A stretch of DNA of 8,745 nt from JALZHR01 sp036389695 (GTDB lineage Bacteria; Acidobacteriota; Blastocatellia; Pyrinomonadales; Pyrinomonadaceae). Location: the NCBI GenBank assembly GCA_036389695.1, contig DASVWG010000062.1, positions 1-8,745 on the forward strand. The letters are read 5' to 3'. Made by a program: the position numbers and the translations under genes. The notes under the pieces are model-generated. The model ran no database searches, was not told the origin of the DNA, and was given only the letters and a program-made list of their open reading frames with translations. Of the stretch, positions 1 to 6,199 are shown piece after piece (within the stretch, counting starts at the first letter, position 1; each line of letters starts with the position of its first letter).

Positions 1-2
1 AC

Positions 3-251
3 GCGGCGGACGGCAACACGATTTCCGGCAACGGCGGCGACGGAATTTCAATCAGCGAGAATATCCGTCAGGTAAAAATCTTCGGCAATCGCATCGGCAC
101 AAACGAAGCCGCCAGCGCCGCCCTCGCCAACAATGTCGCCGGAATCAGAGTTCAATCGTCGCAAAACCAAATCGGGCTGGCGGGAAAATCACGGGAAAAT
201 TCTGCTCGTCGTTCGCGCCCGAATCGTTGTCGCCCGCGTCGTTCGGCGTGA
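3..251 (+). CDS. 5'-truncated beta-helix part of a large surface protein (broken at about 188)
   Basis: The frame is open from the window edge to a TGA at 249-251, but only about 3-188 reads as genuine protein. That part is a series of short Asn/Gly-rich turns (TISGNGGDGISIS, IFGNRIGTN, then NNVAGIRVQSSQNQIG), the pattern of right-handed parallel beta-helix repeats found in secreted or surface-anchored bacterial proteins. From about 189 the frame turns into Arg/Ser-rich nonsense ending at the stop. The meaningful sequence continues on the opposite strand in the adjoining block and then again on the plus strand from about 585 in the same codon phase. I read this as an internal piece of one gene whose start and signal peptide lie upstream of the window. 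Exact function is unknown; surface adhesion or carbohydrate contact is only a guess from fold type. Confidence 0.7.
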   Translation, partial: AADGNTISGNGGDGISISENIRQVKIFGNRIGTNEAASAALANNVAGIRVQSSQNQIGLAGKSRENSARRSRPNRCRPRRSA

Positions 252-582
252 CGCCGTCGCCTTCCAAATCGATGCCGAGCTCCGCGTTTGAATAAATCGA
301 ATTCGCGCGGATGGCGTTAATCGAGCCGTCGGCGACGTTGACGCCGTTGCCGCCGTTAAACGCGATGCGGTTCGCGCCGCTCGCCGCGCCGCTGCCGATT
401 CGATTTCCGAGCGCCGATTGATTGATATAAACACCGTTTGAGCCGTTTCCGAGATTCGCCCCGCTCGCGTTCGTGCCGATGTAATTGTTGTAAATAAAAT
501 TTCCGTTTGCCAGCGAGCCGGCAATCAGAATGCCGTCGTGCGCATTGCCGGAAATCACGTTGGCGGCGATGTCGTCAAAGAT
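189..582 (-). other. Inverted coding block: beta-helix repeats of the surface gene in reverse orientation
   Basis: Read on the minus strand this block encodes beta-helix repeats: IFDDIAANVISGNAHDG at the start, then NGNFIYNNYIGTNASGAN, NGVYINQSALGNRIG, NGGNGVNVADGSINAIRANS, and finally AELGIDLEGDGVTPNDAG and DEQNFPV. The last part is the usual end of a beta-helix module before the next domain. The minus frame is open from just after a TGA at 600-598 to the TAG at 147-145, but past about 189 it stops looking like protein. An apparent start at 558 is a GTG (Val of NVISGN), not a true initiation site, and no ribosome binding site precedes it. Both flanks on the plus strand carry the matching halves of the same protein, so this is best read as an inversion inside one gene rather than a separate minus-strand gene. 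The endpoints are uncertain by roughly 5-10 bp. No inverted repeat was found exactly at the ends. Confidence 0.75.
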
Positions 583-584
583 CG

Positions 585-3500
585 ACGCCGACGCGCATCA
601 CCGGCGTTTTCAACAGCGCGCCCGATTTCGAATACGAAATCGATTTTTATCGCGTCGATTCGTGCGACGCTTCCGGTCACGGCGAAGGTCGTTTTCACAT
701 CGGCACGCTTGCAGACGTTTTGACCGACGCGAGCGGCAGCGCGGCTTTCAGTTTTCCGGCTTCTTTGAGCGTCGGGCAATTCGTCACGGCGACGGCGACT
801 TTTTTGAACGCGGGCGCGGGCGACACTTCCGAGTTTTCGCAATGCGTCGCCGTCACCGCCGAACCGGGCAATCTGACATTTTCGGCTTCGGCTTATACGA
901 CGAACGAAAGTTCCGCGTCCAGAACAATCGTCGTCAATCGAAACGGCGGCAGCTTCGGCACGATAACGGTCGATTACACGACCGCCAACGGCACGGCGAC
1001 CGCCGGACAGGATTACACGACGAAAAGCGGAACTTTGACTTTTTTGAACGGCGAAGTCGTCAAATCTTTTGATATTCCGATTAATAACGACGGCACGGAC
1101 GAAACGGACGAAACCGTTAATTTAACTTTGTCTAACGCTTCGCCCGGCGTTTTTCTGACGCCGAACGCGGCGGCGGTTTTGACGATTATTGACAATGACA
1201 GCCCGCCGACGATTTCCGTCGAAGACGTTTCGCACGAAGAAGGCAACGTCGGCACGAATCAATTTTCTTTCCGCGTCTCGCTTTCCGGCGCGAGCAGCTT
1301 CCCGATTTCGCTCGATTTTCTGACGGCGGACGGCACGGCGACTTTTAACTCGGATTATCTGCCGGCAAACGGTCAGGTAAATTTCGCGCCGGGCGAAACG
1401 CTCAAAAATATTCTCGTCACCATTAACGGCGATTTGACGACGGAATTAAACGAAACTTTCTTCGTCAATTTATCGAATCCGGCAAACGCGACGCTTGCCG
1501 ATAATCAGGCTCTGGGCACAATCGTTGATGACGATAATCCCGGCAAATTCCAGTTCAGCTTCGCGCCGTATTCGGGCGCGGAACATCAACAGGTGACGAT
1601 TACGGTCACGCGCACCGGCGGCGACGCCGGAACGGTTTCGGTCGATTACGCGACCAGCGGCGGAACGGCGACGCCTTTTGCGGATTACACGCCCGTCGCG
1701 GGAACTTTGATTTTCGGCGACGGCGAAACGTTGAAAACCTTTGACGTCAGCATCGCCGACGACCAGATTGCCGAGCCGTCCGAAAACGTCAATCTCGTTT
1801 TATCAAATCCAATCGGCGGCGCTATTCTGGGCGTTCCGGCGATTGCCGTGCTCAATATTCTCGACGACGATTCGGGCACGCTTTACACCATCGGCGGCGA
1901 AATCAAAAAGACCGACAACACGCCGCTTGCGGGCGCGACGGTGAATCTTACGGGAGCGCAAACGGCGACGACCACGACCGGTGCCGACGGAAAATATTCT
2001 TTCCCGAATCTCGCGCCGAACGGCAATTATTCGGTCACGCCGTCGGCAATCGGTTTCACGTTTAATCCGGTAAACCGGCAATATTCAAATTTATCGAGCG
2101 ATGTCGCGAACGCGAATTTCACGGCGACGTCTGCGCCTTCGCGCCAACTGCGCATTATCGGCGGAAACGCGACGCCGGGACAAAACATAAACGTCGTCGT
2201 CGAACTGGTCGCGCAGGGCGATGAAAATTCCGCCGGTTTTAGCTTGAATTTTGACGCGTCGATTTTGAGCAATCCGCAGATTGCGCCCGGCACGGACGCT
2301 TTAAACGCTTCGTTTATCGTGAACGACGCGCAAGCCGCAACCGGCAAACTCGGCGTTTTGCTGGCGATGCCCGCCGGTCAGAGCTTCAGCGCCGGAACAA
2401 AACAGCTTGTGACGGTTACTTTCAACACGGCGCTGACTAATCTTTACAGCTCGCCCGTGACGTTCGGCAATGCTCCAATCGTGAAACAAATCGTCAACGC
2501 CAATGCCGACCCGCTGCCGGCAAATTATCTGGACGGCGCGGTCACGTTTGCGCAGGGTTTTGAAGCCGACGTGACGCCGCGCCCGACGGGCAAAAATAAC
2601 GGCTCGCTGACGGTCACGGACTTTACGCAGGTCGGACGTTTCGTCGCCGGACTCGACACGGTAAATCCGCTCTATAACGAATTTCAACGCGCCGATTGCG
2701 CGCCGCGCATCTCGCTCGGCAACGGCGCATTGGATGTCGCCGACTTTACCCAAGCCGGACGCTATGCCGCCGCCGTCGATGCGATAACTCCCGCAGGCGG
2801 TCAAAATACGGCGAGCCTGGCGCAGATTTTGTCAGAACCGTCTGCGGTAGCGGGCGGTTTAATACGGTCAACTCAAAACGCAAGGATAAATTCAAACGTC
2901 CCGGACGCTAATCTTCAACCGTCCGCTACCGCAGACGGTTCTGACCTGTTCGCTCCGACCGTCGTGCGCGTCGTTAATATTAACACTTCGCCCGGACAAC
3001 AGGTTTTCGTTACAATTGCGACTGACGCGCAGGGCACGGAAAACGGTTTCGGGTTTACTTTGAGTTACGATTCGACAAAGCTTTCCAATCCGCTTGTGAC
3101 GAAAGGAGCGGACACGCAAACCGCGACGCTGATTCCGAATACGGCACAAAGCGGAAAAGTCGGCGTCGTGCTGGCGATGCCTTTTAACGAAGCGATTCAA
3201 GCCGGAACGCGGCATCTAGTCACGATTCGTTTTAACGTCGCGGTCAACGCTGCGGGCGGGCAGACGCCTTTGAGCTTCGGCGATATGCCGGTCATTCGCG
3301 CCGTTTCCGACGTTAACGCCAATACTTTGACCTCGACTTTTCAGGACGGCGCCGTGAATATTTTAGCGCCGACGGCGGCGAGCGTTTCCGTCAGCGGTCG
3401 CGTTCTGGCGGCAAACGGCGCGGGCATCTCCAAAGCGCGCGTTTCGATGACCGACCAGAACGGCGCAGCGCGCGTCGTTTTAACCAATCAATTCGGCTAT

Positions 3501-3629
3501 TATCAATTTGAACAGGTTCCGGCGGGCGCATCTTATCTGGTTAATGTCGAACATAAAAATTATCAATTTACCAGCCGGATTATTACGGTTTTGGAGGAAA
3601 CCGGCGGCGTGAATTTTGTTGCTCAATAA
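585..3629 (+). CDS. Large multidomain surface protein: three Calx-beta, cohesin/dockerin-like, carboxypeptidase-regulatory-like domains (3' part)
   Basis: This is the C-terminal ~1010 residues of the gene that begins upstream. The frame is formally open from an ATG at 507, but 507-584 is antisense of the inverted block; real similarity begins at TPTRITGVFNSAPDF. Domain order: a beta-sandwich linking segment (about 597-865); three Calx-beta domains (about 870-1200, 1204-1542, 1550-1875), each with the DYTTANGTATAGQDY-type motif and an acidic DND/DDD end typical of calcium sites; a carboxypeptidase-regulatory-like fold (about 1880-2125); a cohesin-like domain (about 2145-2550); a dockerin-like double repeat (about 2568-2800, with VTDFTQVGRFVAGLD and VADFTQAGRYAAAVD); a linker built partly from a palindromic repeat (2831-2945); a second cohesin-like domain (about 2955-3363); and a final carboxypeptidase-regulatory-like domain ending VNFVAQ. 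No transmembrane anchor or sorting signal is seen at the C-terminus. It is probably secreted or outer-surface, with domains chiefly for adhesion or matrix structure. The function of the whole is inferred, not shown. Confidence 0.85.
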   Translation, partial: TPTRITGVFNSAPDFEYEIDFYRVDSCDASGHGEGRFHIGTLADVLTDASGSAAFSFPASLSVGQFVTATATFLNAGAGDTSEFSQCVAVTAEPGNLTFSASAYTTNESSASRTIVVNRNGGSFGTITVDYTTANGTATAGQDYTTKSGTLTFLNGEVVKSFDIPINNDGTDETDETVNLTLSNASPGVFLTPNAAAVLTIIDNDSPPTISVEDVSHEEGNVGTNQFSFRVSLSGASSFPISLDFLTADGTATFNSDYLPANGQVNFAPGETLKNILVTINGDLTTELNETFFVNLSNPANATLADNQALGTIVDDDNPGKFQFSFAPYSGAEHQQVTITVTRTGGDAGTVSVDYATSGGTATPFADYTPVAGTLIFGDGETLKTFDVSIADDQIAEPSENVNLVLSNPIGGAILGVPAIAVLNILDDDSGTLYTIGGEIKKTDNTPLAGATVNLTGAQTATTTTGADGKYSFPNLAPNGNYSVTPSAIGFTFNPVNRQYSNLSSDVANANFTATSAPSRQLRIIGGNATPGQNINVVVELVAQGDENSAGFSLNFDASILSNPQIAPGTDALNASFIVNDAQAATGKLGVLLAMPAGQSFSAGTKQLVTVTFNTALTNLYSSPVTFGNAPIVKQIVNANADPLPANYLDGAVTFAQGFEADVTPRPTGKNNGSLTVTDFTQVGRFVAGLDTVNPLYNEFQRADCAPRISLGNGALDVADFTQAGRYAAAVDAITPAGGQNTASLAQILSEPSAVAGGLIRSTQNARINSNVPDANLQPSATADGSDLFAPTVVRVVNINTSPGQQVFVTIATDAQGTENGFGFTLSYDSTKLSNPLVTKGADTQTATLIPNTAQSGKVGVVLAMPFNEAIQAGTRHLVTIRFNVAVNAAGGQTPLSFGDMPVIRAVSDVNANTLTSTFQDGAVNILAPTAASVSVSGRVLAANGAGISKARVSMTDQNGAARVVLTNQFGYYQFEQVPAGASYLVNVEHKNYQFTSRIITVLEETGGVNFVAQ
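2831..2945. repeat. Pair of inverted REP-like palindromes inside the coding sequence
   Basis: A 29-bp arm at 2831-2859 (core CTGCGGTAGCGGGCGG) is repeated in reverse complement at 2917-2945 with one mismatch, separated by 57 bp. Each arm is itself an imperfect hairpin, with ACCGTCTGC facing GCGGGCGGT around GGTA. This arrangement resembles a REP/BIME unit, yet it lies in frame within the linker between the dockerin-like repeats and the second cohesin-like domain. There it is translated as SEPSAVAGG and QPSATADGSD. Insertion of a small palindromic element into a tolerant linker is the likely origin. Any effect on mRNA stability or translation is inference. Confidence 0.7.
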
Positions 3630-3633
3630 ACAT

Positions 3634-3725
3634 AGGCAGAAACGCGACAGTTATGGAGCGTGTTTGCCTAAAGCGATTCGACAATCTGAAGTCGGACACG
3701 CTCCATAACTGTCGCGTTTCTGCCT
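3634..3725. repeat. Palindromic interspersed element, copy 1
   Basis: Perfect 30-bp inverted arms (3634-3663 and 3696-3725; outer end AGGCAGAAACGCGACAG) flank a 32-bp centre. The same arms recur at 7631-7723, so this is a dispersed family and not a chance hairpin. It begins 4 bp after the stop codon of the surface gene and ends 14 bp before the likely start of the next gene. It could therefore act both as a 3' end hairpin and as the 5' leader of the downstream gene. There is no convincing T-run after the arm. It resembles a non-autonomous MITE or REP-type element; no target-site duplication is clear. Confidence 0.8.
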
Positions 3726-3739
3726 GTTTCCTTAAAAAT

Positions 3740-4186
3740 ATGCAGAGAAAACAGATTGATTTTTTGATTGCAGAAGCGGGCTGCCTGCTTTACGTCGCCG
3801 ATAAAAATCTGGGCGGGTTGCCGTTCAGCCGTTTTCACGAATTTTTCGGCGGTAAAGAAGGCTTGCCGGATTTGGTCTTGCGGGGCGCGGTTTTGCCGAT
3901 GTCGCTCTACCAGGACGACGGTTATAACGTTCGCGTCGTGACCGGCGATTTGACGGAAGAAGAACAAGCGGAATGGACTTCGAAAGTTTTGTGGAAGCTG
4001 AATCTCGCGTCCGGCAAAATGGTCGTTTCCGGCGTTTGCGACGAAGATATGGACGACGAGCTTTCCGATTTTCCGCAAGCCGTGAGCGGCGGCGAATACT
4101 ATCTGGGCTGTCTGGTCGAAATGCCAGTCGGCGAATACGCCGTCTCGGTTTATTCGTATCCGCCGAACGATTTGGCGGGCGGCTGA
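3740..4186 (+). CDS. Conserved-looking hypothetical protein, 148 aa
   Basis: The function is not recognised. The protein begins MQRKQIDFLIAEAG and is soluble, acidic and without signal peptide or membrane segment. It contains VRVVTGDLTEEEQAEW, then a beta-rich stretch around WKLNLASGKMVVSGVCDE, and ends GEYAVSVYSYPPNDLAGG. The frame is also open upstream to an ATG at 3653, but that start lies inside the left arm of the palindromic element and the extra residues are the translation of that repeat, so 3740 is preferred. No clear Shine-Dalgarno precedes 3740. The stop TGA shares its last base with the ATG of the next gene (TGATG). This means either tight translational coupling or a one-base deletion splitting a longer gene: adding one G at the joint would read LAGGWMRIKDPRLF continuously. 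Confidence 0.7.
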   Translation: MQRKQIDFLIAEAGCLLYVADKNLGGLPFSRFHEFFGGKEGLPDLVLRGAVLPMSLYQDDGYNVRVVTGDLTEEEQAEWTSKVLWKLNLASGKMVVSGVCDEDMDDELSDFPQAVSGGEYYLGCLVEMPVGEYAVSVYSYPPNDLAGG

Positions 4187-4467
4187 TGCGGATTAAAGAC
4201 CCGCGATTGTTCCGCGAATATTTCGGCGCGGATAGCGGTTTGCAATACGAAAAACCGCTCGAATATTTCCAACGCACGCGCCCCGACGAGACGCCGCCCG
4301 AATGGATAAAAGAAGGATACGAAGAAAACGATTTTTTAGATTTTCTGATTCATCTCGCGCCGCTTTCCGGCGAATTAAAAACGCCCGCCTTCGAGCCGGA
4401 CGGCTGTCTTTTGTGGGAATACCGCAAACCGGAAATCTGCCCGCGCGGGATTATTTTGGAGAATTAG
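4186..4467 (+). CDS. Small hypothetical protein, 93 aa, overlapping the preceding gene
   Basis: The product begins MRIKDPRLFREYFGADS, continues with LEYFQRTRPDETPPEW, then NDFLDFLIHLAPL, and ends WEYRKPEICPRGIILEN. No known enzyme motif, signal peptide or membrane helix is seen. The frame is open further upstream, but that region is the +1 shadow of the preceding gene, so the ATG overlapping its stop is the sensible start; translation would depend on coupling. My impression, from memory and unverified, is that related proteins elsewhere carry this part and the previous one in a single chain, which would make this the 3' half of a frameshifted gene. The stop codon TAG is contributed by the first bases of the inverted repeat that follows. 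Confidence 0.6.
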   Translation: MRIKDPRLFREYFGADSGLQYEKPLEYFQRTRPDETPPEWIKEGYEENDFLDFLIHLAPLSGELKTPAFEPDGCLLWEYRKPEICPRGIILEN

Positions 4468-4658
4468 CCACAGAGGACACAGAGAACACAGAGGGAAATT
4501 CAAACAGGATGAACAGGATACACAGGATAATTTAAAACTATTAACGTTGAATTTTTCTGTTTATCCTGTTCATCCTGTCTATCCTGTTTCAAATCCCGTT
4601 TATATGTGTGAACCTGTGGTTTCATTTTCTCTGTGCCCTCTGTGTCCTCTGTGGCTAA
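4464..4658. repeat. Nested inverted repeat made of 9-bp tandem units between convergent genes
   Basis: Outer arms 4464-4493 and 4629-4658 match at 28 of 30 positions and are built from CACAGAGGA-type 9-bp units. Inner arms 4502-4530 and 4561-4589 match at 25 of 29 and are built from AACAGGATG-type 9-bp units. The whole region can fold as one long hairpin about 195 nt long on either strand. It separates two convergent genes and its outer TTAG ends supply the TAG stop of both, so it is well placed to end or attenuate transcription from both sides. The CCACAGAGGACACAGAG phrase is, as I recall, widespread between genes of several environmental phyla. Its function is not established here. Confidence 0.8.
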
Positions 4659-6031
4659 ACTTCTTTAATCAATTTTCTCGCTTCTTCGACGGCATCTTCC
4701 GGATTCGTGATTTTGCCGTCGAGCTGCATTTCGTAAACGGCGTCGAGAATTTCTCCGAATTTCGGCGAAGGTTTTAAACCTAATTCAATCAAATGCCTGC
4801 CCAGCAAAATCGGTTTCGGCGCTTCCTTTTCGACCGCCAGCTCGCGCACTTTTTCGATAAACCACTCCTGCGCTTCCGCCTTAAACCATTTTTCCTTCGG
4901 CAGCCATTCCGGATTGCGCCCGAGCGAATCGGCTTTCGCCACGCGATACAGTAAATCCGGCTCGACCTTTCGCGCCAGCCGCCGAAACGCGCCGTCGCCC
5001 GGCTGCGCCTTGTAAAATTCGCCCGGTTTCAGGTGATAACGCACAAGCTGCACGATTTGCTCGCGCGCGTCGAACCCGTGAATCGTATAAATTCCGAGCC
5101 TGTCCAGAAACGAAAGCGTCGGCTCGACGCCGGCTTCGTCGTGCCCGTGCGAGCGCCATTTGCCGTCGAAAAATTTCGTGGTCGGCGGCTTGCCGAAATC
5201 GTGACACAGCGCGCCGAGCATCACCGCGACTTTCTTCGCGTACGGCAAATCGTCAATCAATTTTCGCGCTTCGTCCGCGACCATCAAAGTATGCACATCA
5301 ACATCGCCTTCCGGATGCCATTCCGCCTGCTGCGGAACGCCGACGAGCGATTTCAGTTCGGGAAAAAGCTGCTCGACGACGCCTAAATCGTAAAGCCATT
5401 TCAGACCAATCGAAGGCTTTGCGGCTTGCAGCAGAAGCTTTTCAAACTCGCCCCAGATTCTTTCTTTCGGCAAATCCGTTAAATCAATTTGGCGGCAAAT
5501 TTCGATTGTTTCCGGCTCGATGTCAAACTCGAAACGCGCGGCAAACTGCGCGGCGCGCAGCACCCGCAGCGAATCTTCCGCAAAAGTTTCTTTCGCGACG
5601 ACGCGCAGCATTTTGTTTTCGATGTCTTTCTGCCCGCCGTAAACGTCGACGATTTCGCCGGTCAAAGCGTCTTTGAGAATCGCGTTTATCGTAAAATCGC
5701 GGCGGCGCGCGGCGGCGGCAAAGGTCATATCTTTATCGCCTTCGATGACGAAGCCTTTATGCCCGCGCCCGACCTTTCGCTCGCGGCGCGGCAGCGCGAC
5801 GTCCAAATCCTGACCGATTTTGTAAACCGTGAAGGCTTCGCCGACGGCATCGACTCTGCCGAAAGAATCGAGAATTTCGCGCAGCCGCGCAGGCTCAATG
5901 CCGTAAACCTCGACGTCCCAATCCTTCGGCTCGATGCCCATCAGCTCGTCGCGCACGCAGCCGCCGACCAGCATCGCCCGCCCGCCGTGTGCCGCGATAA
6001 TTTCCGCCAGTTTTCTAACTTTTTTATTCAC
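4655..6031 (-). CDS. cca: CCA-adding-type tRNA nucleotidyltransferase with HD domain
   Basis: The 458-residue product has the hallmarks of the class II polymerase-beta-like tRNA nucleotidyltransferase/poly(A) polymerase family, which builds or repairs the 3' CCA end of tRNA from CTP and ATP. The GG-x-VRD motif is at residues 23-28 (GGCVRD), followed by the metal-binding carboxylates D37 and D39 in DWDVEVYG. DVALPRRERK follows near 77-86. RRDFTINAI at 110-118 is the template-like motif and EDSLRVLRAAQFAARF at 152-167 is the conserved neck region. An HD phosphohydrolase-like domain follows, with H247 and the H277-D278 pair (GALCHDFGKP), as in some bacterial Cca enzymes. Start: GTG at 6031-6029, since the nearby ATG is followed at once by a stop. 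The ribosome binding site is weak. The stop codon lies in the repeat shared with the convergent gene. It could in principle be an A-adding or poly(A) enzyme; sequence alone does not separate these. Confidence 0.92.
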   Translation of the reverse strand: MNKKVRKLAEIIAAHGGRAMLVGGCVRDELMGIEPKDWDVEVYGIEPARLREILDSFGRVDAVGEAFTVYKIGQDLDVALPRRERKVGRGHKGFVIEGDKDMTFAAAARRRDFTINAILKDALTGEIVDVYGGQKDIENKMLRVVAKETFAEDSLRVLRAAQFAARFEFDIEPETIEICRQIDLTDLPKERIWGEFEKLLLQAAKPSIGLKWLYDLGVVEQLFPELKSLVGVPQQAEWHPEGDVDVHTLMVADEARKLIDDLPYAKKVAVMLGALCHDFGKPPTTKFFDGKWRSHGHDEAGVEPTLSFLDRLGIYTIHGFDAREQIVQLVRYHLKPGEFYKAQPGDGAFRRLARKVEPDLLYRVAKADSLGRNPEWLPKEKWFKAEAQEWFIEKVRELAVEKEAPKPILLGRHLIELGLKPSPKFGEILDAVYEMQLDGKITNPEDAVEEARKLIKEV

Positions 6032-6048
6032 TTACATTTAATTTTAAC

Positions 6049-6082
6049 AAAAAAATCCCGCGAGAGCTGAATGGCTCTCACG
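6049..6082 (-). terminator. Intrinsic terminator downstream of glyQS
   Basis: Read on the minus strand, CGTGAGAGC pairs with GCTCTCGCG (9 bp, one G-U) around a CATTCA loop, followed by GGGA and seven Ts. It lies about 118 bp past the glyQS stop and just before the cca start, so it should separate the two transcription units. Confidence 0.75.
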
Positions 6083-6128
6083 AGACCTAAATTGTAAATA
6101 ATTAACGCGCAACGATAAATAAATTTTG

Positions 6129-6176
6129 AGTTTTGAATTTTAAGTTTGGGAGACTGATTGATTAAAATTCAAAACT
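6129..6176. repeat. AT-rich perfect 15-bp inverted repeat
   Basis: AGTTTTGAATTTTAA at 6129-6143 is repeated exactly in reverse complement at 6162-6176, with an 18-bp spacer. It lies between the glyQS stop and the terminator at 6049-6082. There is no T-run of terminator type. Nothing else is recognised in 6083-6199. Confidence 0.6.
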
Positions 6177-6199
6177 TTCCTTCATTCATCGTTCCGCGT

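Noticed and set aside
145..558. An independent minus-strand gene encoding a 137-aa beta-helix protein
   Set aside because: Its start is an internal GTG with no ribosome binding site. Its last ~14 residues are not beta-helix sequence, and both flanks hold the rest of the same protein on the other strand. An inverted block explains it better.
507..584. The first ~26 residues of the long plus-strand frame as the true N-terminus of the surface protein
   Set aside because: They are Arg/Cys-rich antisense of the inverted beta-helix block, with no signal peptide and no ribosome binding site.
169..628. AAATCGGGC inverted repeat (169-177 / 620-628) as the recombination sites of the inversion
   Set aside because: Flipping between these sites would break the reading frame and destroy the ITGVFNSAPDF segment, which clearly belongs on the plus strand. 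At 9 bp it is also near chance level in GC-rich coding DNA.
2301..2804. Long open frames antisense to the surface gene and to cca/glyQS
   Set aside because: They are Arg-rich shadows of GC-rich coding sequence, without recognisable domains or ribosome binding sites.
3653..3739. N-terminal extension of the 148-aa protein from the ATG at 3653
   Set aside because: The 29 extra residues are the translation of the palindromic element, and the ATG lies within its arm.
4464..4658. CRISPR array, because of short regularly spaced repeats
   Set aside because: The units are 9 bp and contiguous, with no spacers and a mirrored arrangement, and no cas genes are present.
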